Shown here one piece after another: positions 17,516-27,050 of a DNA stretch of 37,546 nucleotides (the stretch's first letter is position 1; each line of letters opens with the position of its first letter). The position numbers were made by a program, and so were the translations under genes. The stretch is from Clostridia bacterium. GTDB lineage: Bacteria; Bacillota_A; Clostridia; UMGS1883; HGM11501. Below the pieces are notes generated by a model, which saw only the letters and a program-made list of their open reading frames with translations, did not search any database and was not told the origin of the DNA. The stretch is taken from NCBI GenBank assembly GCA_017536285.1, contig JAFXHP010000115.1, positions 1 through 37,546 on the forward strand, written 5' to 3'.

Positions 17516-18505
17516 TTATCTTTTATGCCATGACTCCGGAACAAAAAGTTCGTTGTACTTATATACGCAGAAAACGTCTGTCATTCCTGATATGTAATCG
17601 CATACGCTGATTCCAGGATTTTCCTTATCATAGCCGGGTTCATTTTTAAGAAGTTCATGGTTTTCCATGAAATATTCATAGAGTGCCTTTACAATTCCGA
17701 AAACTTTTTTCTCTTCCGTCTTCGCTTCAGAATCAAGGTATACATTGGCAAACATGAACTTTTCCAGTTCCATCATCGCTCCATATACCTCTGTGCTTAA
17801 AACGATATCTTCCCCGCTCATTTTTATGCAGTCTCTTACTATCGTATCAATTCTTTTCCCGTGAGAATGTCCCAAAGCCTTGGTGCATTCGGAAGGAAGT
17901 GCTTCTTCTGTCAAAATTCCCGCACGGCATGCATCATCAATATCATGGTTTATATATGCAACTTTATCTGCCAAGCGACACACTCTGCCCTCCAATGTTT
18001 CGGGATAGTTTTGCCCTACATGATTAAGTATCCCGTCCATTACCTCGTAAGTAAGATTTATACCGCATCCGCCCTCCAAATATTTAACTATGCGAAGGCT
18101 CTGCTCATTGTGACGGAATCCTTTTTTGGTGAGCTCTGCCAAAGCACGTTCGCCTGCATGTCCGAAAGGCGTATGCCCAAGGTCATGTCCCATAGCAATT
18201 GCCTCAGTCAGGTCTTCGTTTAGGCAAAGAGCACGGCTTATGCTTCTCGCAATCTGCCCAACCTCCAATGTATGAGTGAGTCTTGTTCTGTAATGGTCAC
18301 CCAATGGTGCTATAAAAACCTGAGTTTTATGCTTAAGGCGACGGAAAGCCTTGGTATATATTATTTTATCTCTGTCTCTTTGAAAATCTGTTCGCAAGTC
18401 GCAGGGGGTAATCTCCCTCTCTCTGCCCTTTGATTTTTCAGATAATGCGGCATAGACAGATAAGGTTTCCCTTTCCCTTTTTTCAAGCATTTCTCTTACT
18501 GTCAA
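17516..18505 (-). CDS. dgt: Deoxyguanosinetriphosphate triphosphohydrolase-like HD protein
   Basis: 329 aa. The likely start is TTG at 18505 (MTVREMLEKRE): an AAGGAG site at 18520-18515 is 9 bases upstream, whereas the in-frame GTG at 18514 is too close to it. HD-domain ligands are visible in TRLTHTLEV and AMGHDLGHTPFGHAGE, followed by the invariant RHNEQSLRI. Family enzymes cleave dNTPs to deoxynucleosides plus triphosphate. Position next to dnaG is common in Firmicutes. Confidence 0.88.
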   Translation of the reverse strand: MTVREMLEKRERETLSVYAALSEKSKGREREITPCDLRTDFQRDRDKIIYTKAFRRLKHKTQVFIAPLGDHYRTRLTHTLEVGQIARSISRALCLNEDLTEAIAMGHDLGHTPFGHAGERALAELTKKGFRHNEQSLRIVKYLEGGCGINLTYEVMDGILNHVGQNYPETLEGRVCRLADKVAYINHDIDDACRAGILTEEALPSECTKALGHSHGKRIDTIVRDCIKMSGEDIVLSTEVYGAMMELEKFMFANVYLDSEAKTEEKKVFGIVKALYEYFMENHELLKNEPGYDKENPGISVCDYISGMTDVFCVYKYNELFVPESWHKR

Positions 18506-18527
18506 TAGAATCACTCCTTAAAAATGA

Positions 18528-18965
18528 TTATAAAAACATCAAAAGACCTATTGCTATACCTAAAACGCAGCCAACTATAACCTCAAGCACGGTATGTCCC
18601 AAAAGCTCCTTTAAATATACCGGAACTTCTCCGTGAAGCATTTCCTGCAAATCGTTTATAACCTTTGCCTGCTCACCTGCTGCTTTTCTTACACCGGATG
18701 CATCGTACATAACTATAAACGAAAGGACAAAGGCTATGGCAAAAAGTGTTGAATCAAAGCCTTCCACAAGACCTACCGACGTCGTCATAGCACCTACAAA
18801 GGCACTGTGAGAGCTTGGCATACCGCCTGAACCAACGATACGGCTGATATCCAATTTTCTTTCGGTAAGTAAAATGTACACAACTTTAAGCACCTGTGCT
18901 ATTATCCATCCAAGTATTGCCGCAAGCAACACTTTATTACATATTATTTCTTCCCAAAATCTCAT
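18528..18965 (-). CDS. Divergent PAP2 family membrane protein (DUF212)
   Basis: 145 aa using ATG 18965, which is 7 bases from an AAGGA site; a TTG six bases upstream is less likely. It has about four hydrophobic segments and the motif SGGMPSSHSAFVGA, the conserved core of the divergent PAP2/DUF212 family. Members are integral membrane proteins related to lipid phosphatases, with no proven reaction. It follows ispA by 2 bases, a link seen in other Clostridia, so a role in isoprenoid-phosphate handling is plausible. Confidence 0.85.
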   Translation of the reverse strand: MRFWEEIICNKVLLAAILGWIIAQVLKVVYILLTERKLDISRIVGSGGMPSSHSAFVGAMTTSVGLVEGFDSTLFAIAFVLSFIVMYDASGVRKAAGEQAKVINDLQEMLHGEVPVYLKELLGHTVLEVIVGCVLGIAIGLLMFL

Positions 18966-18967
18966 TT

Positions 18968-19834
18968 TCAAGTCCTTCTTTTCAAAAGATACATGGCAAA
19001 TTCCTTTAAGAATTCGCTGTTTTCCAATTTGTCCAACGCCGCTATGGCTTTTTTCGTGGTTTCTTCCAGCATTTCTTCGGTTTTTTCGATACCATACAAG
19101 GTTATGAATGTGGTTTTTTCGTTTTTTGCATCGCTTCCGATATTTTTCCCAAGTTCTTCTGCCGTCGAAGTTTCGTCCAGAATATCATCTTTAAGCTGAA
19201 AAGCAAGGCCTAAATTTTCAGAATAGTCCGAAAGCAGATTTTCGTCCACGCCGGAAAGAGCACATCCCATTTCAGTTGCCGCTTTTATCAGTGCCCCTGT
19301 TTTCATGGCATGCATCTTCGTAAGTTCTTCTGCAGAGAGTTTTCTTTCCTCTCCTTCCAGATCCACAACTTGTCCGCCTATCATTCCAAGATAGCCTGAT
19401 GCCTTTCCCATAAGCGAAACCGCTTTTAGTTTATTCTCCGTATCAAAGGGAGCCCCTAATGCCGTTTCAAAAGCAAGATTTAAAAGTGCATCGCCTGCGA
19501 GTATTGCCATTGCTTCTCCATGTACAACGTGGTTTGTAGGCTTACCTCGTCTTAAATCGTCATTGTCCATTGAAGGAAGGTCATCATGAATTAAAGAATA
19601 TGTGTGAATCATTTCAAGTGCCGCAGCAAAAGGCAGAACCTTTTCCTCAGAAAGTCCGAAAACCTCGCATGTTGCCAGCATCAAAACAGGACGGATTCTC
19701 TTTCCTCCCGCAAGAAGACTGTAATTCATCGCTTCAGTAATTCTTTTCTGCAAGAGGCCTTCGCCTTTTATAACACTTTCAAGATAATTGTTGATTTTTT
19801 CCTGCTTAGCTGAAAGCTCTTTCAAAAAATCCAT
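18968..19834 (-). CDS. ispA: Polyprenyl (farnesyl/geranylgeranyl) diphosphate synthase
   Basis: 288 aa, all-helical trans-prenyltransferase. First aspartate-rich motif DDLPSMDNDD (about 84-93), second FQLKDDILDE near 215-224. It condenses IPP with allylic diphosphates to supply the precursor for UppS, encoded in the same operon. Chain length is not decided by sequence reading, but this position in the nusB-xse cluster is typical for farnesyl diphosphate synthase. Confidence 0.92.
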   Translation of the reverse strand: MDFLKELSAKQEKINNYLESVIKGEGLLQKRITEAMNYSLLAGGKRIRPVLMLATCEVFGLSEEKVLPFAAALEMIHTYSLIHDDLPSMDNDDLRRGKPTNHVVHGEAMAILAGDALLNLAFETALGAPFDTENKLKAVSLMGKASGYLGMIGGQVVDLEGEERKLSAEELTKMHAMKTGALIKAATEMGCALSGVDENLLSDYSENLGLAFQLKDDILDETSTAEELGKNIGSDAKNEKTTFITLYGIEKTEEMLEETTKKAIAALDKLENSEFLKEFAMYLLKRRT

Positions 19835-19838
19835 ACAA

Positions 19839-20063
19839 TCACGCTTCCTCTACGTCAAAGGGCACTTCTTTGACATTCCCGTCAGAATCAGTTGTAATCT
19901 TTACTATTTTCTGCTGTGCCTCACTTAAAAGTTCGCTGCACTTTTTTGTAAGCTCCACTCCCTTTTCAAAAAGTGCCATGGAATCGGCAAGTGAAAGCTC
20001 CCCGCTTTCAAGTTTTTCAGTTATTTCAGAAAGTTCTTCCATCATCTTTTCAAAATCGTTCAT
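19839..20063 (-). CDS. xseB: Exodeoxyribonuclease VII small subunit
   Basis: 74 aa with the family hallmarks FEKMMEELSEITEKLESGEL and SLADSMALFEKGVELTKKC. It partners XseA in the ssDNA-degrading exonuclease VII complex. It starts just after the xseA stop, behind a GAGGG site, and ispA begins 4 bases after its end. Confidence 0.95.
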   Translation of the reverse strand: MNDFEKMMEELSEITEKLESGELSLADSMALFEKGVELTKKCSELLSEAQQKIVKITTDSDGNVKEVPFDVEEA

Positions 20064-20065
20064 TT

Positions 20066-21286
20066 TTAACCCTCGCTTTCAGAAGATAAAACTTCTTCAA
20101 TACGTGCCTTTACACTTCCGTCGGACAATTTAATTCCGACTTTCATACCTTTATCAAGATCTTTAACGCTTTTTATAACGCTATCCTTATAATCTGTTAC
20201 GATACCGTAGCCTCTGGCAAGAACGCCAAGCGGAGAAAGCGAATCAAGCTTTGCGGCATTTACTGCAAGTGCCTTCTCTTTTTTATTCAATATTGAACCT
20301 TTGCTTTTTATCATATACTGATTTTTTGTATCAATAAGTATCATAAGATTATTAAGCTTGTCCGAAAATCTTTCTGCAGAAAGCATCTTTTTCGCATAAT
20401 TAAGACGATCAGTCCTTTGTCTCAGCGACTGAATCAGAGCATTTTTCATACGCTCTTTTCCTACAGAAAGTCTTTCATAGAGTTCCTCAGACGAAGGAAC
20501 CGCAAGCTCCGCCGCAGCCGAGGGCGTAGGAGCACGCATATCCGCCACAAAGTCTGCTATGGTAAAGTCTATTTCATGTCCCACTGCAGAAATTATCGGA
20601 ATTTCACTTTTAAAAATCGCACGGGCTGTTATTTCCTCATTAAATGCCCATAAATCCTCAATGGAGCCGCCGCCTCTGCCTGCAATTATAACGTCAACAC
20701 TTTTCGTTTCGTTAAAATATTCTATTCCTCTGCAAACATTTTCGGCCGCACCCTCTCCCTGAACCTTGGAGGGATATAAAATTATATCTGCATAGCGAAA
20801 GCGTCTTTTTATTACGTTTATAATATCTCTTACTGCAGCACCTGTATCGCTTGTTATAACGCCGACTCTTTTGGGATACATAGGAATAGGCTTCTTAAAT
20901 TCTTCGTCAAACAAGCCTTCTGTCCTCAGCTTTTCCTTAAGCTGATTGAAGGCCGCATAAAGCTCTCCGAGACCATCTAAAACAAGTTCCTCTATGTATA
21001 GCTGATAGCTTCCGCCGGGTTCATAAACCGTAACACGCCCGCGAGCCAGAACCTTCATTCCATCTTCAGGACGAAAGGTAAGGTTTTGATTTGCTCCTCG
21101 GAACATACAAGCCTTAAGCACGCTCTTTTCATCCTTTAAGGTCAGATACATATGGCCTGACGGGAGATTTACCTTGAAGTTGGATATTTCGCCCTGTATC
21201 CATATATCTTTAAGTCCTGCTCTGGAATCCAACAGTTTTTTCATATTGGAATTAAGCTCGGATACCGTCATTTTAAGCTGATCCAT
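20066..21286 (-). CDS. xseA: Exodeoxyribonuclease VII large subunit
   Basis: 406 aa. An N-terminal OB-fold domain (residues 1-100, with WIQGEISNFK and HMYLTLKDE) precedes the catalytic region: GVITSDTGAAVRDI, VIIAGRGGGSIEDLWAFN and SAVGHEIDFTIADFVADMRAPTP motifs are all present, followed by a coiled-coil region. Its ATG overlaps the nusB stop (TAATG), indicating coupled translation. Confidence 0.95.
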   Translation of the reverse strand: MDQLKMTVSELNSNMKKLLDSRAGLKDIWIQGEISNFKVNLPSGHMYLTLKDEKSVLKACMFRGANQNLTFRPEDGMKVLARGRVTVYEPGGSYQLYIEELVLDGLGELYAAFNQLKEKLRTEGLFDEEFKKPIPMYPKRVGVITSDTGAAVRDIINVIKRRFRYADIILYPSKVQGEGAAENVCRGIEYFNETKSVDVIIAGRGGGSIEDLWAFNEEITARAIFKSEIPIISAVGHEIDFTIADFVADMRAPTPSAAAELAVPSSEELYERLSVGKERMKNALIQSLRQRTDRLNYAKKMLSAERFSDKLNNLMILIDTKNQYMIKSKGSILNKKEKALAVNAAKLDSLSPLGVLARGYGIVTDYKDSVIKSVKDLDKGMKVGIKLSDGSVKARIEEVLSSESEG

Positions 21287-21714
21287 TAGCTTTCCAGTTC
21301 CTTTCGGATATATTCTCCAAGAATTCCGTTTACGAATTTTCCTTCTTCATCTCCGGCATATTTCTTAACAATTTCCACGGTTTCCGATGCACTTACCTTT
21401 ATCGGAATATCTTCCATATAAAGAATTTCATATATGCAAAGTCTCAGTGCCGCAAGACAAACCCTGTTTATTCTGTCTATTGACCAGTTCTTAAGATACT
21501 TTTTGATGATTTCATCAAGAAGTTCCTGGTTCTCGGAAACTCCCGGGCAAACCTTTTCTATATAAGCCTTATCTTCTTCATTCGCTTCCTTGCCTGACCA
21601 TATTTCAGAATCCTTTGCTTCCTCATAATAACCCTCGGGAATTCTCTCGTCTCCCTTTGTTATCATTGCAAAAATCATTTTGAAAGCGTTTTCTCTTGAA
21701 GTTTTTCTGCTCAT
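21286..21714 (-). CDS. nusB: Transcription antitermination factor NusB
   Basis: 142 aa helical protein. Motifs RENAFKMIFAM at the N-terminus and INRVCLAALRLCIYEILY and EIVKKYAGDEEGKFVNGIL in the C-terminal half are those of NusB, which joins NusE at boxA RNA in rRNA antitermination. It has an AAGGGGA site and follows rseP by about 20 bases. Confidence 0.93.
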   Translation of the reverse strand: MSRKTSRENAFKMIFAMITKGDERIPEGYYEEAKDSEIWSGKEANEEDKAYIEKVCPGVSENQELLDEIIKKYLKNWSIDRINRVCLAALRLCIYEILYMEDIPIKVSASETVEIVKKYAGDEEGKFVNGILGEYIRKELES

Positions 21715-21734
21715 CTTTATCCCCTTCTCTCAAG

Positions 21735-22772
21735 TTATTTTATCAGTTTCATTATATCGGACCAGGTTATAACAACCGCAAGAAGCATCAAAAGGATAAA
21801 TCCTGCCGCATGAACAGCTGCTTCAAATTTTTGCGGAACCTTTCTTCTTATCACCATTTCGACAAAAGTAAATAAAACTCTTCCGCCGTCCAGTGCCGGA
21901 AGAGGCAAAAGATTCATCACTCCGAGATTTGCTCCGATCAATGCCATGAGATTCAATATATTAAGGAGCAATATATAATATCGCTCACCCTTGTTTTCAA
22001 TTTCCATAGTGGCATCCACCACATCGTCAACCACCGTCGCTATTCCGACTGGGCCGGACACACTTTCAAGCCCTATTGTTCCCGTTATCATCTGCTTAAT
22101 TGTCCAGAATACGCTTTTAACGCTGAATGCAGTTTCGTAAAAACCGTTTCTCAGCGCCATAAGTGGTGTATTTTCCTTTACTGCCGGAGAAAAGCCGAAT
22201 TTATAACCCGTTTCAGTTACATAAGGAGTCAGCGTAAATGTCATCTTTTCCCCATTACGAAGTACGGTAATATCCACCGCTTCTCCTTTGTTTTCCATCA
22301 TTTTAAGTTGAATGTCAGAGTATATGTTTATCCCCGTATTATCCATTTTTATAATTTCGTCGCCAACGGATAAAACCGAAGCAGGAACATCGTCATTCAG
22401 AATTGCTCCAACCTCTGTGGAATATACATATTTCTGAGAAAAGCATATAATCATGAAAAGGACAAGGGCAAGAAGAATGTTCATCGCCGCTCCGGCTACC
22501 AAAATTACAAGCCTTTTCCATGGTTTTAATGCAGAAAAGGACCTTTCTTCCTCCACTTCCTCGTTTTCTCCCCTCATAGCACAGTAGCCGCCGATGGGGA
22601 AAAGCCTTAATGAATAAAGAGTTTCCTTTCCTTGTTTTTTAAGTATTGCCGGCCCCATGCCGAGGGCAAACTCCTCAACATATACACCGAAGCTTTTTGC
22701 CGCAATGAAATGACCGAACTCATGTATAAAAATCATTACGCCAAGAATTAAAACTGTCCAGATAATGTTCAT
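21735..22772 (-). CDS. rseP: Site-2 RIP zinc metalloprotease
   Basis: 345 aa membrane protease. HEFGH (17-21) gives the zinc ligands, a PDZ-like domain occupies about 115-180, and NLLPLPALDGGR near 290 holds the third metal ligand (LDG motif). It cuts membrane-embedded anti-sigma factors or signal peptides inside the membrane. Its place after dxr is conserved in Firmicutes; the proS/polC or ispG genes usually found next are absent here. Confidence 0.93.
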   Translation of the reverse strand: MNIIWTVLILGVMIFIHEFGHFIAAKSFGVYVEEFALGMGPAILKKQGKETLYSLRLFPIGGYCAMRGENEEVEEERSFSALKPWKRLVILVAGAAMNILLALVLFMIICFSQKYVYSTEVGAILNDDVPASVLSVGDEIIKMDNTGINIYSDIQLKMMENKGEAVDITVLRNGEKMTFTLTPYVTETGYKFGFSPAVKENTPLMALRNGFYETAFSVKSVFWTIKQMITGTIGLESVSGPVGIATVVDDVVDATMEIENKGERYYILLLNILNLMALIGANLGVMNLLPLPALDGGRVLFTFVEMVIRRKVPQKFEAAVHAAGFILLMLLAVVITWSDIMKLIK

Positions 22773-22789
22773 AAAAAGATCCTTTCAAA

Positions 22790-23935
22790 TCACAGGTTAA
22801 ATTTTGTTTTAACAAACTCCCTTGCCTCTCTGTCTGCATCAAAGATGTCAGCCAGTGTGGGATTTTCCTTTATCTTATGATTTTCCATTGCTCCTTCTAC
22901 CATATCAGCTATGTCAAGAAAACGGCATTTTTCCATTAAAAATGCAGAAACCGCTTCTTCGTTAGCACCGTTTAAGATTGTGGGCATAGTTCCGCCCAGT
23001 TCTGATGATTTAAATGCAAGGGCCAGCATGCGGAAAGTGTCGGTATCCGGTTTTTCAAATGTCAAATTTCCTTTTGCGAAAATATCAAGCTCGCTTCCGG
23101 AAATTTCGCTCCTCTCCGGGTAGTTTAGTGCCACGCTGATGGGAGTTCTCATATCCGCAGAGCCAAGCTGTGCTATTACGGCACCGTCAACAAATTCCAC
23201 CATGGAATGAACTATACTCTGGCGGTGTACAACAACTTCTATTTTATCAGCCGGAACACCGAAAAGGTGTGTTGCTTCAATAACTTCAAGTCCTTTATTG
23301 GCTAAGCTTGCACTGTCTATGGTAATCTTTGCCCCCATTGACCATGTCGGATGCTTTAAGGCATCTTTCGCTGTTACATTTTCAAGTTCTTCTTTCTTTT
23401 TCCCGAAAAAAGGGCCGCCTGATGCTGTCAAGTATATTCTCTTAAGAGTGTTTCTTCCGTCAAGACACTGAAAAATGGCACTGTGTTCAGAGTCCACAGG
23501 AAGAATCTTCACATTTTTTTCCTTCGCCCTTGCCATTACAATATCTCCTGCGGTAACAAGTGTTTCCTTATTTGCAAGAGCTATGTCCTTACCTGACTCA
23601 ATTGCCGCCAAAACAGGCTTTAATCCTGCAATTCCCACAATTGCTCCCACCGTAATATCGGCATCTTCCACCGAAGCTGCGGCACATAATCCGTCTTCAC
23701 CGGAAAGGACTTTTATGTTTGTATCCGCAAGTCTTACCTTTAAATCTTTTGCCGCCGTTTCAGATGCAACAGCAACAATTTGGGGGTTAAATTCCCTTGC
23801 CTGCTCCTCCAAGAGAGCAACATTGCTTCCTGCCGCAAGAGCAGAAACAGAAAAGCTTTCGCTGTCTCTTCTTATGATGTCAAGGGTTTGTGTTCCGACA
23901 GAGCCGGTGGAACCCAGAACGCTTACTTTCTTCAA
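22790..23935 (-). CDS. dxr: 1-deoxy-D-xylulose 5-phosphate reductoisomerase
   Basis: 381 aa with a TTG start that has an AAGGAGGG site 7 bases upstream. GSTGSVGTQTLDII (8-21) is the NADPH-binding loop; LPVDSEHSAIFQ and MVEFVDGAVIAQLG are catalytic-domain signatures. It makes methylerythritol phosphate in the MEP isoprenoid pathway, feeding IspA and UppS encoded in the same run. Confidence 0.95.
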   Translation of the reverse strand: MKKVSVLGSTGSVGTQTLDIIRRDSESFSVSALAAGSNVALLEEQAREFNPQIVAVASETAAKDLKVRLADTNIKVLSGEDGLCAAASVEDADITVGAIVGIAGLKPVLAAIESGKDIALANKETLVTAGDIVMARAKEKNVKILPVDSEHSAIFQCLDGRNTLKRIYLTASGGPFFGKKKEELENVTAKDALKHPTWSMGAKITIDSASLANKGLEVIEATHLFGVPADKIEVVVHRQSIVHSMVEFVDGAVIAQLGSADMRTPISVALNYPERSEISGSELDIFAKGNLTFEKPDTDTFRMLALAFKSSELGGTMPTILNGANEEAVSAFLMEKCRFLDIADMVEGAMENHKIKENPTLADIFDADREAREFVKTKFNL

Positions 23936-23950
23936 GGCAAAGCCCTCCTT

Positions 23951-24784
23951 TTAAGCAAATACAGGAAAATAGTGAACAAAATAATATACAACGGGAGATG
24001 CAAAAATTATGCTGTCAAGTCTGTCAAGAATTCCACCGTGGCCGGGAATTAAGTTGCCGTAGTCTTTAATTCCGGCTTCTCTCTTTATGGCAGAAAGGGA
24101 CAAGTCTCCTATCTGAGAAAAGATTGATGTTAAAAATCCCAGCATGGCAAGATGTAAGTAGTTTGCCGTTATATCTTTGTTTATAAGGGTAACGATAAAG
24201 CCGTATATCATCATCATTAAAACAGAACCGATTAAGCCGGAAACAGAACCTTCCACCGTTTTCTTGGGACTGATTTTCGGAGCCAGCTTTCTCTTTCCGA
24301 AAAACTTTCCGCCGAAAAGGGCAAAGGTATCGGTAAAGCAGGCACCAACCAGAATTGCCCAGATAAGATATGCACCGAGCTCTTTTTCTGTCCTTATTTT
24401 TACCGCATAGGAAAGAAAGTAAACCAAAAGACAGCTTACCAAAAGAGAGGAAAACATATCCCTCATTTTCACCTTTTCGTTAAAGATAAGCATAAGGATA
24501 AAGCCAAGCATAATGTATACCGTAAGAATAAGTGACAGCAAATCAAGCCCGGTTTTATCAATAATTACTCCCGATTTCACAACAAACACTATCGGAACCG
24601 ACAGCATTATGTATATTAAAACAGGAAGCTTTTCAATTTTGTTGAAGCCGTATGCCGCACATATTTCATATACGGACATAAGCGCAATTAACGCCACCGC
24701 AACCACAAGTGCGGTTTTTCCCGCAAGAAGCAAAAGCACCACTGCAGGAATCATAATTATTGCGGCAATAATTCTTTGTTTCAT
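23951..24784 (-). CDS. cdsA: Phosphatidate cytidylyltransferase
   Basis: 277 aa with about eight hydrophobic segments. The C-terminal signature SAIKREAGIKDYGNLIPGHG followed by GILDRLDS is diagnostic for CDP-diacylglycerol synthase. It makes CDP-diacylglycerol for phospholipid synthesis. Its ribosome binding site GGAGTG lies within the last codons of uppS and the genes are two bases apart. Confidence 0.95.
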   Translation of the reverse strand: MKQRIIAAIIMIPAVVLLLLAGKTALVVAVALIALMSVYEICAAYGFNKIEKLPVLIYIMLSVPIVFVVKSGVIIDKTGLDLLSLILTVYIMLGFILMLIFNEKVKMRDMFSSLLVSCLLVYFLSYAVKIRTEKELGAYLIWAILVGACFTDTFALFGGKFFGKRKLAPKISPKKTVEGSVSGLIGSVLMMMIYGFIVTLINKDITANYLHLAMLGFLTSIFSQIGDLSLSAIKREAGIKDYGNLIPGHGGILDRLDSIIFASPVVYYFVHYFPVFA

Positions 24785-24786
24785 AA

Positions 24787-25530
24787 TTACACTCCACCAA
24801 ACCGTCTGTTACGCTTCTGATAATCATAAATCGCCTTTATTAAATCATCACCGGTAAAATCAGGCCACAGAATGTCGGAAAACCAGAATTCCGAATATGC
24901 ACTTCCCCAAAGAAGGAAATTGCTTAAGCGGTATTCTCCGCTGGGCCTTATGATAAGATCGGGATCTCCCGCTTCAGGGTTATACATAAGGGATGAAAGA
25001 AGTGCTTCGTCAATGTCCGAAGAATCTATCTTTCCTTCCTTAACCATTTCGGCGGCCTTACGTGCCGCTGAAACTATTTCAAGCCTTCCGCCGTAGTTTA
25101 ATGCTATCTGCACAAGCATTGATTTTCCGTCTTTTGTCTTTTCCTCGATGTTTTCTATGCCTTTTCTTATGCTTTCGGGAAGGGAGGCTATATCCCCTAT
25201 TATCTTAACACGGGTATCCTTACCGGCAAGCTTTTTAAGACCGTTTTCAAGATAGTCATTTAATAAAACCATCAAAGCATCCACTTCTTCTTTTGGGCGG
25301 TTCCAGTTTTCAGTTGAAAAAGCGTAAACCGTAACCACCTTTATTCCGAAGTTTCCCGCAAAGTCAATTATCTCATCGAACTTTTTTGCACCGGCACTAT
25401 GACCGAAAGAGCGGGGCATGCCCCGCTTTTTCGCCCAACGGCCGTTGCCGTCCATTATAATTCCTATGTGGGAGGGAAGATGCTCCATATCGATTAAAGA
25501 CCTTAAGTCTTTCTTCTTCCGGCCAAACAT
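24787..25530 (-). CDS. uppS: Undecaprenyl diphosphate synthase
   Basis: 247 aa from ATG 25530 (MFGRKKKD), one base after the frr stop; the in-frame TTG further up lies inside frr and would add 13 atypical residues. IIMDGNGRWAKKRG is the cis-prenyltransferase P-loop and IRPSGEYRLSNFLLWGSAY the C-terminal signature. It makes the C55 lipid carrier for cell-wall precursors. Confidence 0.94.
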   Translation of the reverse strand: MFGRKKKDLRSLIDMEHLPSHIGIIMDGNGRWAKKRGMPRSFGHSAGAKKFDEIIDFAGNFGIKVVTVYAFSTENWNRPKEEVDALMVLLNDYLENGLKKLAGKDTRVKIIGDIASLPESIRKGIENIEEKTKDGKSMLVQIALNYGGRLEIVSAARKAAEMVKEGKIDSSDIDEALLSSLMYNPEAGDPDLIIRPSGEYRLSNFLLWGSAYSEFWFSDILWPDFTGDDLIKAIYDYQKRNRRFGGV

Positions 25531-25531
25531 T

Positions 25532-26080
25532 TTATATAGCCATAATTGCCTTTTCTTTGTTTGCGGCAATTGTTTCGATTTCCTTTATAGCGTCATCTGT
25601 AACCTTCTGAACGTCCTTTTCAACGTTCTTCATATCGTCCTCTGTAAGTGTTCCGTCCTTCTTCTGCTTTTTAAACACTTCAAGAATATCACGACGGATA
25701 TTTCTCACATTAACCTTTGCATCCTCTGTCTTTTTATTAAGAGTCTTAACAAGGTCTTTTCTGGATTCCTCTGTAAGAGAGGGGAATACAAGACGGATAA
25801 CCTTACCGTCGTTCTGAGGATTGATTCCAAGTTCTGACTTCTGGATTGCTTTTTCGATTTCCTTTAAGGTTGTAGCATCCCAGGGCTGAATTGTAAGGGT
25901 GTGAGCATCTGTTGCAGAAACTGTTGCCATCTGATTGATGGGTGTATCTGTTCCGTAGTAGCTTACCATAATTTTATCAAGTACGCTGGGAGAAGCCTTA
26001 CCAACTCTGATTGTTGCCAAATCCTCTTCAAAATACTTTATGCTCTTTTCAATTTTTGTTTTCATTTCGTTCATTGCCAT
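25532..26080 (-). CDS. frr: Ribosome recycling factor
   Basis: 182 aa, standard length. Motifs LATIRVGKASPSVLD, IQPWDATTLKEIEKAI and VRNIRRDILEVFKK are typical. It splits post-termination ribosomes with EF-G. AAGGAGGAAT precedes the ATG. It lies between pyrH and uppS as in most bacteria. Confidence 0.97.
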   Translation of the reverse strand: MAMNEMKTKIEKSIKYFEEDLATIRVGKASPSVLDKIMVSYYGTDTPINQMATVSATDAHTLTIQPWDATTLKEIEKAIQKSELGINPQNDGKVIRLVFPSLTEESRKDLVKTLNKKTEDAKVNVRNIRRDILEVFKKQKKDGTLTEDDMKNVEKDVQKVTDDAIKEIETIAANKEKAIMAI

Positions 26081-26097
26081 TTTTATATTCCTCCTTA

Positions 26098-26796
26098 TTA
26101 TTTATGTACTAATGTACCAATTTCTTCTTCCATTATTGCTCTTCTGATGTTTTCGGGATCAGCTAAGCCAAACACTCTTATGGGCATTTCGTTATCCATG
26201 CAAAGTGTTGTTGCTGTTGAATCCATTACGCCAAGGCCGCGGTCCAGAACTTCCATATAGTTAAGGTCTGTAAATTTCTTGGCATCGGGATTCTTTTCAG
26301 GGTCGGAATCGTAAACCGCATCAACCTTCTTTGCAAGTAAGATGATGTCCGCATCAATTTCAACCGCACGGAGTGCTGCCGCAGTATCAGTTGAGAAGAA
26401 GGGGTTTCCTGTTCCGCATCCGAAGATAACAACTCTTCCCTTTTCTAAGTGTCTTACGGCTCTTCCTCTTATATAGCTTTCCGCAATTTTGTTCATTTCA
26501 ATCGCGGTCTGCACTCTTGTGGGAATTCCGTGTCTTTCAAAGGAATCCTGAAGTGCAAGGGCGTTTATAACGGTTGCAAGCATTCCCATGTGGTCTGCTC
26601 TTGTTCTGTCCATCTTTTCGCCGCTTCTTCCTCTCCAGAAGTTACCGCCGCCTACAACGATTGCAATTTCAACGCCTTTTTTAACACAATCGGCAATGAC
26701 ATTCCCGATTTCGCCAACGATTTCCTCGTTGATGCCTGTACCCTTGTCGCCTGCCAAAGCCTCGCCGCTTATCTTAAGTAAAACTCTTTTATACAT
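26098..26796 (-). CDS. pyrH: UMP kinase
   Basis: 232 aa. The start is ATG 26796 ([16 protein letters not shown]): an AAAGGA site is 9 bases upstream, while the in-frame ATG 18 bases earlier overlaps that site. [17 protein letters not shown] and the aspartate-kinase fold residues [19 protein letters not shown] mark it as PyrH, which converts UMP to UDP. It opens the long minus-strand run and has its own promoter; rpsB-tsf, often upstream, are not adjacent. Confidence 0.95.
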   Translation of the reverse strand: MYKRVLLKISGEALAGDKGTGINEEIVGEIGNVIADCVKKGVEIAIVVGGGNFWRGRSGEKMDRTRADHMGMLATVINALALQDSFERHGIPTRVQTAIEMNKIAESYIRGRAVRHLEKGRVVIFGCGTGNPFFSTDTAAALRAVEIDADIILLAKKVDAVYDSDPEKNPDAKKFTDLNYMEVLDRGLGVMDSTATTLCMDNEMPIRVFGLADPENIRRAIMEEEIGTLVHK

Positions 26797-26865
26797 CAAA
26801 GACAGTCCTTTCATTTATATTTATACTTTATTAAATAAATTCGACGTAAAACACAAAAATCCTTT

Positions 26866-26894
26866 ATTATAATGTAAGAAAAAGATAACCTCAA
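26866..26894 (-). promoter_or_regulatory. pyrH: Promoter of the pyrH-led gene run
   Basis: Minus-strand TTGAGG (26894-26889), 17-bp spacer, TATAAT (26871-26866), giving a leader of about 65 bases to pyrH. Confidence 0.6.
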
Positions 26895-26955
26895 ACGTTC
26901 TTGCGCCTGCAGTGTTAATCTTTATCGTAATTAACTTCCAGAGTAAATTTCTTCT

Positions 26956-26983
26956 TGACTTTTCTCGCTTTTATGTCATAATA
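26956..26983 (+). promoter_or_regulatory. Promoter of the peptidoglycan-binding protein gene
   Basis: TTGACT (26956-26961), 16-bp spacer and CATAAT (26978-26983) preceded by TGT, an extended -10. It is divergent from the pyrH promoter. Confidence 0.6.
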
Positions 26984-27050
26984 TAACTTGTAAGTAAAAT
27001 GCGCGTTTAACTTATAAAAAAACTTGAAAAAAAGAAAGGAACAGATTATA

